The notes under the pieces are model-generated. The model had not been told where the DNA came from. It did not search any database and saw only the letters and a program-made list of their open reading frames with translations. From positions 4,824,087 to 4,888,086 of the forward strand of contig NZ_JAPDNR010000001.1 of assembly GCF_025989125.1 (NCBI RefSeq): DNA of 64,000 nucleotides, in the 5' to 3' direction. Below, in pieces: positions 33,354-42,088 of the stretch (positions are counted from its first letter, which is position 1; every line of letters starts with the position of its first letter). The translations under genes were made by a program, and so were the position numbers. Source of the stretch: Chitinophaga nivalis. Its GTDB lineage: Bacteria > Bacteroidota > Bacteroidia > Chitinophagales > Chitinophagaceae.

Positions 33354-35963
33354 ATGACAGAGCATACGGAAAATCAGCAGGAAGGTAGAATTGTCCAGAT
33401 CAATATCGAGGAGCAAATGAAAACGGCCTACATAGATTACTCTATGTCCGTGATCGTAGGCCGTGCCTTGCCCGATGTGAGAGATGGTTTGAAACCTGTA
33501 CACCGCCGCGTTTTATTCGGTATGAATGAACTGGGTAACCACAGTAACAAACCCTACAAGAAATCAGCGCGTATCGTGGGAGAGGTAATGGGTAAGTATC
33601 ACCCGCACGGGGATGCTTCCATTTATGATACCATTGTACGTCTGGCGCAGCCCTGGAGCATGCGTTATCCCATGGTAGACGGTCAGGGTAACTTCGGTTC
33701 GGTAGATGGCGATATGCCGGCAGCGATGCGTTACACGGAGATCCGCCTGCAGAAGATCGCAGAAGCTATGCTGGAAGACATTGAAAAAGAAACGGTAGAC
33801 TTTTCCAACAACTTCGATGATACCCTCGAAGAACCAACGGTATTGCCTACACGTATTCCCAATCTGCTGGTAAACGGTGCATCCGGTATCGCAGTAGGTA
33901 TGGCTACCAACATCATGCCGCACAACCTCAGTGAAGTGGTGGATGGTTGTATTGCCTATATCGATAACAGGGAAATTACCATAGAAGAACTGATCAAACA
34001 CGTAAAAGCCCCCGACTTTCCAACCGGAGGTGTTATCTATGGTTTTGAAGGCGTAAAACAAGGCTTTGAAACTGGTCGTGGCAGGGTAGTAGTACGTGGT
34101 AAAATCAACTCTGAAACCGCTAAAAACGGCCGTGAAAAACTGGTGATCTATGAACTGCCTTACCAGATCAACAAGGCGGTACTGCACCAGAAAATTGCAC
34201 AGCTGGTAAATGATAAAATCATTGAAGGTATTTCCGATGTACGGGACGAAAGTGACCGTGAAGGTATGCGCCTGGTGATTGATCTGAAAAGAGAAGCTAT
34301 CTCCAATGTGATCATCAACCAGTTATTTAAATATTCCGAGCTGCAGACTTCTTACGGTATCAATAACGTGGCGCTGGTAAAAGGCCGTCCGCGTATCCTG
34401 AACCTGAAAGATATGATCGCCGAGTTCATCGACTTCCGTCACGAAGTGATTGTAAGAAGAACCCGTTTTGATCTGCGTAAAGCGGAAGAAAAGGCCCACA
34501 TCCTCGCTGGTTATCTGATAGCACTGGATCACCTGGATAAGGTTATTGCCCTGATCCGTGCCGCCAGCACACCAGAAGTAGCAAAAGAAGGACTGATGAG
34601 CGAATTCGGTCTCTCCGAAGTACAATCCAAAGCCATCCTGGAATTGCGTTTACAACGTTTAACCGGTATGGAACGCGATAAGATCCGCGCAGAATATGAT
34701 GAAATCATGCAGCTCATTGCTTACCTGAAAGATGTGTTGAATGACGAAGCACTGCGTATGAGGATCATCAAAGACGAACTGGAAGAAGTGAAAAAGAAAT
34801 TCGGAGACGAACGTAAAACCGAAATCCAGTATCTCGCCAGCGAAATGAGAATCGAAGATATCATCGCAGAAGAAGATGTGGTTATTACCATTTCTCACCT
34901 GGGTTATATCAAACGTACTTCTGCCTACGATTACCGTCAGCAGAAACGCGGTGGCCGCGGCGCTATTGGTGGCCGTACAAGGGATGAAGACTATATCGAA
35001 CACCTGTTTGTTGCCTCTACGCACCATACTATGCTGTTCTTTACAGAAAAAGGCCGTTGTTACTGGCTGAAAGTATACGAAATTCCGGATGGAGAGAAGA
35101 GCGGTAAAGGCCGTGCTATCCAGAATATGATACAACTGCCGGCGGATGATAAAATCCGTGCAATTATCGATATCAAAGACCTGAGTGATAAAGATTTCAT
35201 CAATAACCATTATATTGTACTTTGTACCAAGAAAGGTATCATCAAGAAAACGATGGTGGAAGAGTTCTCCCGCCCGCGTCAGAATGGTGTAAACGCTATT
35301 ACGATCAATGAAGGCGATCAGCTGCTGGAAGCCAAACTGACAACCGGCGACAGCCAGATCATGATGGCTATCCAAAGTGGCCGCGCGATCCGCTTCCCGG
35401 AAGTAACCGTGCGTGATACCGGTCGTGGCGCCATTGGTGTAAGAGGTATTGAAGTAGATAGTGAGAAAGATGAAGTGGTTGGTATGGTTTGTGTAAACAA
35501 GGAAGACGAGGCCCGTACCATCCTGGTAGTTTCCGAAAAAGGTTACGGTAAACGTACCAATATCGAAGAATACCGTATCACCAACAGAGGTGGTAAAGGG
35601 GTGAAAACGATCAATATCACCGAGAAAACCGGTAACCTGATCGCCGTCCTGGATGTAACGGAAAAACACGATCTGATGATCACCTGTAAGTCAGGTATCA
35701 CCATACGTATGGCGGTAGCAGATATCCGTGAGGCAGGACGTGCCACACAGGGTGTTCGGCTGATCCGTCTGGACGACAACGATGAAATTGCTGCTGTAGC
35801 CCGCCTGGATGAACAGGAAGAAGAAGTAATCCACGATGAAGAAGGTGCTGAAGGCGCAGAAGGAACCGCTGCTATCACAGATGCAACGGATGAAAATACC
35901 CCTGCTGCCGATGATGAAACCACACCTGATGCCAACGCCGCGGATGAAGACAGTGAAGCATAG
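33354..35963 (+). CDS. gyrA: DNA gyrase subunit A
   Basis: 869 residues. Catalytic Tyr127 in AAMRYTEIRL; the preceding DNA-gate region is GKYHPHGDASIYDTIVRLAQPW. The GyrA box QKRGGRG (about 530-536) marks it as gyrase rather than topoisomerase IV ParC. A C-terminal beta-pinwheel follows, and a very acidic tail of about 50 residues (from DEQEEEVIHDEEGAEGAEG) ends the protein. At the position of E. coli Ser83 there is Ala88, as in mycobacteria, which is linked there to lower quinolone susceptibility. It introduces negative supercoils with GyrB. Confidence 0.97.
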   Translation: MTEHTENQQEGRIVQINIEEQMKTAYIDYSMSVIVGRALPDVRDGLKPVHRRVLFGMNELGNHSNKPYKKSARIVGEVMGKYHPHGDASIYDTIVRLAQPWSMRYPMVDGQGNFGSVDGDMPAAMRYTEIRLQKIAEAMLEDIEKETVDFSNNFDDTLEEPTVLPTRIPNLLVNGASGIAVGMATNIMPHNLSEVVDGCIAYIDNREITIEELIKHVKAPDFPTGGVIYGFEGVKQGFETGRGRVVVRGKINSETAKNGREKLVIYELPYQINKAVLHQKIAQLVNDKIIEGISDVRDESDREGMRLVIDLKREAISNVIINQLFKYSELQTSYGINNVALVKGRPRILNLKDMIAEFIDFRHEVIVRRTRFDLRKAEEKAHILAGYLIALDHLDKVIALIRAASTPEVAKEGLMSEFGLSEVQSKAILELRLQRLTGMERDKIRAEYDEIMQLIAYLKDVLNDEALRMRIIKDELEEVKKKFGDERKTEIQYLASEMRIEDIIAEEDVVITISHLGYIKRTSAYDYRQQKRGGRGAIGGRTRDEDYIEHLFVASTHHTMLFFTEKGRCYWLKVYEIPDGEKSGKGRAIQNMIQLPADDKIRAIIDIKDLSDKDFINNHYIVLCTKKGIIKKTMVEEFSRPRQNGVNAITINEGDQLLEAKLTTGDSQIMMAIQSGRAIRFPEVTVRDTGRGAIGVRGIEVDSEKDEVVGMVCVNKEDEARTILVVSEKGYGKRTNIEEYRITNRGGKGVKTINITEKTGNLIAVLDVTEKHDLMITCKSGITIRMAVADIREAGRATQGVRLIRLDDNDEIAAVARLDEQEEEVIHDEEGAEGAEGTAAITDATDENTPAADDETTPDANAADEDSEA

Positions 35964-36021
35964 AAAATAACCTGTACACAACGGGTCTGATAAACGATCC
36001 GTTGTGTATGTCTGATAAAAA

Positions 36022-36070
36022 AATACAACCAGCTATTAGTGGTAACTATATTCCTGGTTGTATTATTTTT
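36022..36070 (+). terminator. Terminator after gyrA
   Basis: An 11-bp perfect stem (AATACAACCAG at 36022-36032 with CTGGTTGTATT at 36054-36064) and A plus five Ts. A second 10-bp hairpin (35975-35984 with 35999-36008) precedes it directly behind the gene. Confidence 0.8.
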
Positions 36071-36119
36071 ATTGGTACACCATACTCTTTAATAATCAGC
36101 AACTAAAAAAAAACTCGAC

Positions 36120-37373
36120 ATGAAAAAACTATTGGTATCTCTTCTATTTTGCACGACAGGAGTGTCGGTGATGGCTCAGCGCGCAAAAGTTAGTAGTGCA
36201 GATGAGAACCTGAAGAAACAAGACCTGGAAAAAGCAAAGGCAGACATTGACGCGGCATTACAGCATGATAAAACCAAAAACGATGGCAGAACATGGCTCG
36301 TAGATGGTAAGATCCTGGAAGCCATGGGTACTAAACAAAAAAGTGCAGCGCTGGCAATGGAAGCATATGCTGCTTTCAAAAAAGCCCTGGAACTGGATCC
36401 TAAAATGAAGGAAGCAGTATTGGAAATGCCTCAGCCTTTATTCAACGTATATGCTACTGTAGCTAACGCTGGTTATGGATACCTGAATGAACAGAAATGG
36501 GATTCTTCTCTCGTAAATTTCAAACATGCGTTTGAAGTAGCGGATTTCTACAACACCAAAGAACTGGGTGGTAACATCCCTACAGATACTGCACTGACTT
36601 TCTACGTTGGTTACGCTGCCAGCCAGGCTGGTAAAAAAGATGACGCTTTCACCTACATGAAAAAAGCAGCTGATCTGCAGTTCAAAGGTGAACCGGCATT
36701 ATACGTAATCCTGGGTCAGTTGTATGAAGAAAAAGGCGACCAGGCTAACTGGCTGAAAACAATCGAACAAGGTAAAGCTTTATTCCCTAAGGATAAACGC
36801 TTCAGCGATATGGAAATGGCATTCTACAGCAAAACCGGTAAAACCAATGAGTTACTGTCTATGCTGGAAAAGAAAATGCAGGAAAATCCAAACGACCAGG
36901 CAGCTTTGCTGGACTACGCTATCCGTGTAGACAACCTGGCCAATCCACGCGATGATAAAGGTAACGACGCGCCTAAACCGGCTAACTACGAAGAAATGAT
37001 CGGTAAAGCAGAAGGTGCCTATAAAAAAGCCATCGAACTGAATCCTGCTGATGCTACCGCTAACTTCCAGCTGGGTGCACTGTACTTCAACCGCGCAGTA
37101 GTTTTCAACAAACAACTGAATGAACTGGACAGCAAACAACAAACTTCTGCCAAAGCAAAAGAACTGCAAGGTAAAGTGGAAGGTCTGATGAACCAGGCAT
37201 TGCCTTTCTTCGAAAAAGCAGATGCCAGCTTCACTGCTAAAGCCAGCAGCCTGGATCAGGGCGACAGACAAACCTACGAAAGCTGTCTGTATGCTTTACA
37301 GAAGATCTACGCCATCAAAAACAACAACGCTAAAGTAGAAGAGGTAAAGAAGAAATTGGATAGCCTGAAATAA
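36120..37373 (+). CDS. Secreted TPR protein
   Basis: 417 residues with a signal peptide (MKKLLVSLLFCTTGVSVMAQ). Tetratricopeptide repeats run through the rest: LEKAKADIDAALQHDKTKND, AMEAYAAFKKALELDPKM, LTFYVGYAASQAGKKDDAFTYM, AEGAYKKAIELNPADATAN and FFEKADASF. Codon use is biased to that of highly expressed genes. Probably a periplasmic scaffold; partners unknown. It has its own terminator and is separated from gyrA by one. Confidence 0.85.
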   Translation: MKKLLVSLLFCTTGVSVMAQRAKVSSADENLKKQDLEKAKADIDAALQHDKTKNDGRTWLVDGKILEAMGTKQKSAALAMEAYAAFKKALELDPKMKEAVLEMPQPLFNVYATVANAGYGYLNEQKWDSSLVNFKHAFEVADFYNTKELGGNIPTDTALTFYVGYAASQAGKKDDAFTYMKKAADLQFKGEPALYVILGQLYEEKGDQANWLKTIEQGKALFPKDKRFSDMEMAFYSKTGKTNELLSMLEKKMQENPNDQAALLDYAIRVDNLANPRDDKGNDAPKPANYEEMIGKAEGAYKKAIELNPADATANFQLGALYFNRAVVFNKQLNELDSKQQTSAKAKELQGKVEGLMNQALPFFEKADASFTAKASSLDQGDRQTYESCLYALQKIYAIKNNNAKVEEVKKKLDSLK

Positions 37374-37399
37374 TAAGCAGTAGTTTTTATATTACTGGT

Positions 37400-37466
37400 T
37401 ACGCATTGTGCCATAGAAAGCAGCGAAGTCTCTTCGCAACTTTTCCGGCACAATGCGTATTTTTTT
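37400..37466 (+). terminator. Terminator after the secreted TPR gene
   Basis: A 13-bp outer stem (TACGCATTGTGCC at 37400-37412 with 37447-37459) encloses a second hairpin GCGAAG/CTTCGC (37423-37428 with 37432-37437) and is followed by seven Ts. Confidence 0.88.
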
Positions 37467-37804
37467 GTCTTCCTGACACTTAAACTTTGCGGGCATCCGG
37501 ATGTATATTTATTGATCTCCGGGAAAATAAATAATACGTGTCCATACCCTTTATGGGAGCGCTTATCCGGTGTTTGCCTGCATCACTCCATCCCCTCATG
37601 ACAACGGATGATCCTGCGTAAAAATGTACCTGGTTTTTATCTCCCCAATACAAATATCTCCCCTTAAAAAAGTAAATAATCAATAGCCTGTTATACTTGT
37701 TTTTGTTGCTGGCAAGTGATGGGTAGCTGCTGGCCGCGAGAGGGGCTGGAAGGGGCTTGAAATAGGGTTGCCGGCATCATCACAGCAGCGCGAAAGATGC
37801 CTGT

Positions 37805-37842
37805 AAAATAGAATCCCGTCTGACCTGCGGCCGGACGGGATT
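37805..37842 (-). terminator. Terminator for the 63-residue protein gene
   Basis: AATCCCGTC (37812-37820) pairs with GACGGGATT (37834-37842). On the minus strand a TATTTT tract follows, about 27 bases after the stop. Confidence 0.7.
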
Positions 37843-37868
37843 TTAACTCAAACGTTGTATGGTTGCAA

Positions 37869-38060
37869 TTATGCTTTAACAGCAGGAGTAGCACCTTTAG
37901 CTTTTTTAGCAGGAGCTTTCTTAGCTGTAGTATCAGCAGCAGGAGCTTTAGTTTCAGTTTTTTGTTTTTCTTTTTTTGCAGGTTTAGCAGCAGGAGCTTG
38001 TGCAAAAGAAGCAGCAGAAATGCTCATTACAACTACAGCGGCGATCAGGCTTTTTTTCAT
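37869..38060 (-). CDS. Short secreted Lys/Ala-rich protein (copy A)
   Basis: 63 residues. A signal peptide (MKKSLIAAVVVMSISAASFA) is followed by a low-complexity, strongly basic mature part of repeated PAAKPAKKEKQK and TTAKKAPAKKAKG units, without Cys. It is a small basic periplasmic or surface peptide. A clear relative lies at 40539-40748, on the other side of the hybrid kinase gene. It could bind nucleic acid or anionic polymers; the function is unknown. Low complexity makes homology weak evidence, but the signal peptide and terminator support a real gene. Confidence 0.7.
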   Translation of the reverse strand: MKKSLIAAVVVMSISAASFAQAPAAKPAKKEKQKTETKAPAADTTAKKAPAKKAKGATPAVKA

Positions 38061-38228
38061 GATAATGTCTTTTTAAATGATTAGGTGAATAATGTGTTGT
38101 TTGATAATTGTAGCGTAAAATTAAAGCAGGAGCAGGCGCGGTGAAGAGATGTTTCGGTGAATAAGGAATTACTGTCGTTGAACAGGGGAAAAGTGGCGGT
38201 AACAAGCTGCCATATGTGTGCAGTGAAA

Positions 38229-40430
38229 TTATAACAGGAGATGGATCGCTTCCTGAATAGCCTGTAAACACAACTGTTTCAGCGTATTGAACTGTTCTAT
38301 GGCTGCTTCCTGATGGAAATCATTTTCAGGTATGCCTTCCAGCTTATCCAATACTGGATAGAGATGTGTTTCCAATCCGATAAAAGACACGGTTGTTTTA
38401 AGGTTATGGGCGGTAGCCCTGATCATGGCAATGTTGGCGGTTTGTACGGCTTTTTTCAACAGCGAAAGATCTTCCGGCAGCTGCGCCACAAACTGCGTGA
38501 GCATGGCCTTTTCGAAGCTTTCATCCCCTTTCGATAATTCATGCAGATACTGCATGCTGATCAGCTGCTGGAAGCCGTTTTCGGCTGTCAGCTGGTAGAG
38601 GGGCAGGGGTTGTTCCCGGGGGGCAAACTTACCGGTGTACACCTGAATCATATGATACAGTTCTTCTTCGCGGATAGGTTTGGAAATATATTCGTTCATC
38701 CCGAAGTGCAAACATTTTTCACGTTCTCCGGCCATGGCATGTGCGGTCATGGCAATAACAGGGATATTGGAATGCCGTTCCTGCCGGATGGCCTGCACGG
38801 CTGTATAGCCGTCCATTTCAGGCATTTGTATATCCATCAGTACGAGGTCGTAATGTTGTTTGTCCAGCTCCTGCAGCACTTCTTTACCATTGTTAACGAC
38901 CTTGTATTGCAGTTGCCAGTTGCTCAGCAGATGCCGGAGCAGGTTTTGGTTCATGATATTATCTTCTGCTACGAGCAGCCGTGCATCCGGATGGAGCGGC
39001 AGCTGGCCGTTTTCGGTATAAAAAGGATCGCCGTTTTCCAGAATAGATTCTCCCAGTGTATAAGGCAGCTCCACTTTGAAAATAGCACCTTCACCGGGTT
39101 TGCTTTCTGCGGTAATCACACCATGCTGTAACTCCACGAGTTGTTTCGCAATGGTAAGACCCAGACCAGTACCGCCGTATTTACGGGTGGTAGAAGGTTC
39201 TGCCTGATTAAACCGGTCGAAGATGGTAGCCAGTTTGGAAGAGGCAATACCGATACCCGTATCTGTAACGGTGAACAATATACGAACAGCGTTGCTTTCC
39301 TGCCACGTTGGGGTTACCTGTACATCTACCTTACCTTCCGGTGTAAACTTAATGGCGTTGCTAATCAGATTGATCAGCACCTGTGTCAGCCGCATGACAT
39401 CACCATATAAAATATCCGGTGTTTGTTCTGTGATACGGATGGAGAGCTGTAGTTTTTTTTCGGCTGCTTTCGGCTGAAACATCGTATCGAGGGTATGCAG
39501 CACACTACGCAGACTGAAAGCCGTTGGCTCTATACGCATCATACCGGATTCTATCTTCGAGATGTCGAGGATATCGTTGATGATTTCCAGCAGATTTTTA
39601 CCGGCATTTTCAATCGCGCCTACATATTCTTTCGATTTATGATTGAGGGGTTGCGCCTGTAGCAGATGCGTGAAGCCCAATACGGCATTCATCGGGGTGC
39701 GGATTTCGTGGCTCATGTTGGCCAGGAATTGTTCCTTGATAGCAGCCAGTTTTTTTTCCTGTTGCTGCGACTCATCGAGGGCATCTATCAGTTGCTCCTG
39801 CTGATGAATACGACTGGTGATATAAAGGAAAGCCAGCAGGCTGGTTAGGCAGGCAAATAAAACGAGGATGGTACCCCAGCTCTGTGCTTTTTGTCCGCTG
39901 CTGTCGATGAGATGGGTGGTTCTGTTGACCTCTGTCTGCCGCGTGGTATCCAGCTGGTGCAGGATGCCGGTGATGGCTTCCCCGAGCCTTTTACCCCGGT
40001 GGTTGTTGATCAGTCTTTCTGCCGCCCATTTCCCTTTACTGTAGAAGGTATCCAGCACCTGCATGTTGAACGTGTTTTTTTCGTCCACGAGGTAGTTCAG
40101 CTGGGTAAGCAGTTTTTCGGTACTATCGTTTTTAATGATTTTGTTAATCTCTTTCAGATCAGCCTTGATGATGGCAATGTCGGCTTCAATGCCGGTAATA
40201 TGCAGGGTATCCTGGGAGATGACCGTTCCGCGCACTTTACTGTCGGTTTTGGCCATATTGGTTTGCAGCTTCTGTAACTCATTTTTGACGTTGAGTTCCT
40301 GTAGCAGCTGTTCATTCCCGGAAATCAGTTTGCGGATGTTTTTGGCAGAATTAAACTGCAGCACAATAAAGAGGATCATACCTGTGATGAACAGGCCCAA
40401 CAGGTAGTATTTAATTCTTTTAGGCTGCAT
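38229..40430 (-). CDS. Hybrid sensor histidine kinase (HisKA-HATPase-REC-Hpt)
   Basis: 733 residues. Two membrane helices (about 9-26 and 186-206) bracket a helical periplasmic sensor region of 160 residues. Then a linker, HisKA with His241 (FLANMSHEIRTPMNAVLGF), HATPase (NLISNAIKFTPEGK, FTVTDTGIGIA, GGTGLGLTI), a receiver with Asp533 (YDLVLMDIQMPEMDG) and a C-terminal Hpt domain with His675 (RATAHNLKTTVSF). The complete His-Asp-His relay needs an outside regulator, and the LytTR regulator downstream of copy B is a candidate. Flanked by two short Lys/Ala-rich secreted proteins. Confidence 0.92.
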   Translation of the reverse strand: MQPKRIKYYLLGLFITGMILFIVLQFNSAKNIRKLISGNEQLLQELNVKNELQKLQTNMAKTDSKVRGTVISQDTLHITGIEADIAIIKADLKEINKIIKNDSTEKLLTQLNYLVDEKNTFNMQVLDTFYSKGKWAAERLINNHRGKRLGEAITGILHQLDTTRQTEVNRTTHLIDSSGQKAQSWGTILVLFACLTSLLAFLYITSRIHQQEQLIDALDESQQQEKKLAAIKEQFLANMSHEIRTPMNAVLGFTHLLQAQPLNHKSKEYVGAIENAGKNLLEIINDILDISKIESGMMRIEPTAFSLRSVLHTLDTMFQPKAAEKKLQLSIRITEQTPDILYGDVMRLTQVLINLISNAIKFTPEGKVDVQVTPTWQESNAVRILFTVTDTGIGIASSKLATIFDRFNQAEPSTTRKYGGTGLGLTIAKQLVELQHGVITAESKPGEGAIFKVELPYTLGESILENGDPFYTENGQLPLHPDARLLVAEDNIMNQNLLRHLLSNWQLQYKVVNNGKEVLQELDKQHYDLVLMDIQMPEMDGYTAVQAIRQERHSNIPVIAMTAHAMAGEREKCLHFGMNEYISKPIREEELYHMIQVYTGKFAPREQPLPLYQLTAENGFQQLISMQYLHELSKGDESFEKAMLTQFVAQLPEDLSLLKKAVQTANIAMIRATAHNLKTTVSFIGLETHLYPVLDKLEGIPENDFHQEAAIEQFNTLKQLCLQAIQEAIHLLL

Positions 40431-40538
40431 ACGTACTTAATAAAACACTACGTCAAGTTACGATAAAAAAAAATTGATATTTAGTGATGTAGTTGCCGGT
40501 GGGCAGCTACATCACATAAATATCAACGTATCGGGTTA

Positions 40539-40748
40539 TTATTTTGTTTTGGCAGCAGCTGGTTTGTCTGCTGGTTTTGCGGTATGATGACCGTGATGTT
40601 TTTTAGGTGATTTGGTGTTGGCTGCCGGTGCTTTAGGCGCGGCGGCTTCCTTTTTAACAGGCGCCTGAGGCGTGGTGGTTTGTGCAAAGGATGATGCACT
40701 CAGAAACAACAAAGCCGCTGCCATCATCATAATTCCTGACTTTTTCAT
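40539..40748 (-). CDS. Short secreted Lys/Ala/Pro-rich protein with His cluster (copy B)
   Basis: 69 residues. Signal peptide MKKSGIMMMAAALLFLSASS then SFAQ; the mature part is PVKKEAAAPKAPAANTKSP and KKHHGHHTAKPADKPAAAKTK. The style matches copy A at 37869-38060 (same MKKS start, A-SFAQ cleavage, Lys/Ala/Pro repeats), but the His cluster HHGHH is unique to this copy and might bind metal. It lies between the hybrid kinase and the LytTR regulator. A near-match to the -7 box (minus strand TACCTTTA, at 40788-40795) is upstream. Confidence 0.7.
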   Translation of the reverse strand: MKKSGIMMMAAALLFLSASSFAQTTTPQAPVKKEAAAPKAPAANTKSPKKHHGHHTAKPADKPAAAKTK

Positions 40749-40877
40749 GATTGTATGTTTTATATGGTGATCAATTGTTTTGACGACCTAAAGGTACAAG
40801 TGTAAGGTACACTGGTCCGGAATTAATGGCCCAACAGGCGGTAGGTATCGGTCAAAAAGGAGAAAGTGTCGTTGAGA

Positions 40878-41573
40878 TCAAAGCAGATTCAGTTTATTGT
40901 TCAGTGCTGTCCGGTAGGCATCCGCAACCGGAATGGCGTGTTGTTGGATAAGGATGGTACCGTCTTCGATGGTTTCTATTTTATCCATGGCTACGATGTA
41001 GGAGCGGTGTACACGCATAAACCGGCTGGCAGGCAGTTTTTCCTCCAGGGCTTTCAGTGTGGTATGGATAGCATGAAACTTCTGGCTGGTATGTAGTTTT
41101 ACATAATCGCCCATTGCTTCCAGAAAGAGAATATCATCGGTACGGATCCGTTTCAGGATACCGGTATCCCGGATAAAGACAAACTCCGTATCGGATACCT
41201 GTAACTCCCGGTTATTGCTGTCGCAGATCTCTTTGGCTTTTTCAATGGCCTGTATAAAACGGGCAGGGTGTACGGGCTTAATCAGGTAATCGGCTACATT
41301 GAGTTCAAAGGCTTCTACCGCATATTCTTTTTTTACGGTAGTGAAGATGATCACCGGTCTTTTCTTACCGAGGTTCCGGGTCAGTTCCAATCCGCTCATA
41401 CCGGGCATTTCAATATCCAGCAGAAGTACATCTATTTTTTCTTTCTGCAAAAGATTATAGGCTTCCATCGCGCTGCTGCACTCACCGCTTACATGAAGAT
41501 GATTAACATGACTGGCCAGTTGTTTCATGGCCGTCCGGGCGAGTTTATTATCATCTACAATCAGACAATTCAT
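40878..41573 (-). CDS. LytTR-type response regulator
   Basis: 231 residues from the ATG at 41573 (MNCLIVDDNKLARTAM); a longer start at 41600 would add nine residues. The receiver has Asp53 (VLLLDIEMPGMSG) and the conserved Lys in DYLIKPVHPARF. The LytTR DNA-binding domain (about 130-231) has FVFIRDTGILKRIRTDDILFLEAMGDYVKLHT and SRFMRVHRSYIVAMDKIE. Promoters bound by such regulators usually contain direct repeats. No sensor kinase with an unpaired transmitter is adjacent; the hybrid kinase is 0.45 kb downstream on the same strand. Confidence 0.92.
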   Translation of the reverse strand: MNCLIVDDNKLARTAMKQLASHVNHLHVSGECSSAMEAYNLLQKEKIDVLLLDIEMPGMSGLELTRNLGKKRPVIIFTTVKKEYAVEAFELNVADYLIKPVHPARFIQAIEKAKEICDSNNRELQVSDTEFVFIRDTGILKRIRTDDILFLEAMGDYVKLHTSQKFHAIHTTLKALEEKLPASRFMRVHRSYIVAMDKIETIEDGTILIQQHAIPVADAYRTALNNKLNLL

Positions 41574-41661
41574 GGCGCTAATGTAGGAACAAATCATCAT
41601 ATCCCGGCCACACGCGCAACCAGGATGCAGTTTTTGTTCGGAGGGATATGTTATAAAATTT

Positions 41662-41669
41662 TACCTTTG
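41662..41669 (+). promoter_or_regulatory. Candidate -7 promoter box TACCTTTG directly before the efflux operon
   Basis: An exact TAnnTTTG match ends 5 bases before the ATG at 41675. With the usual distance from box to transcript start, the message would begin at or next to the ATG, so it would be leaderless. TTTTTG at 41631-41636 is a possible -33 element, but is 25 bases away. Confidence 0.4.
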
Positions 41670-41674
41670 TTACC

Positions 41675-41989
41675 ATGAAGTGGTTGGTGTACATATTTAG
41701 CTGCTATATCCTCCTCCTGTCTTGCATACCCTGCAACGATGCGGCGGAAGTGGTATTACAGCGCACCGCCCGTATTGCCCGGCTGGATGTTCCGCATGAA
41801 CACGAAAGCCAGCCCGATTATTGTTCTCCGTTATGCATCTGCAGCTGCTGCAATGTGCAGGTAACTGCGGAAGCTATATCTACTGTTCATTTTTATCATC
41901 ATCAGGTATTAATCAGTTATCCGATTATACCTGCCAATCCGCTGCCATCCCAGGCAGATAATATCTGGCAACCTCCCCGCCTGGTTTAG
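41675..41989 (+). CDS. DUF6660-like small secreted protein heading a metal-efflux operon
   Basis: 104 residues. An N-terminal hydrophobic segment (MKWLVYIFSCYILLLSCIPC) leads into a short domain with HEHESQPDYCSPLCICSCCNV, rich in Cys and His, and an aromatic HFYHHQVL. Proteins of this style are encoded upstream of CzcA-type genes in Bacteroidota (DUF6660). It may bind metal in the periplasm and regulate or supply the pump. czcA-like starts 99 bases downstream. Confidence 0.75.
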   Translation: MKWLVYIFSCYILLLSCIPCNDAAEVVLQRTARIARLDVPHEHESQPDYCSPLCICSCCNVQVTAEAISTVHFYHHQVLISYPIIPANPLPSQADNIWQPPRLV

Positions 41990-42088
41990 TGTTATAAGTA
42001 TTGATGTTTTTGCTGTGAGTGTACGCTGTCTCGTTTCCCGAAACAGGTATGGCTCCGGTGCATCCTTTTATTTCATACTAACCAAATC

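Larger units (their letters stand above)
37374..37868. other. Spacer between converging TPR and small-protein genes
   Basis: 495 bases with a terminator at each end (37400-37466 plus strand; 37805-37842 minus strand). The middle, about 37470-37800, contains no convincing gene, although short frames exist in both strands. Confidence 0.6.

Noticed and set aside
34659..35669. 336-codon minus-strand frame inside gyrA
   Set aside because: Shadow of the gyrA reading frame with a composition unlike other proteins of the window.
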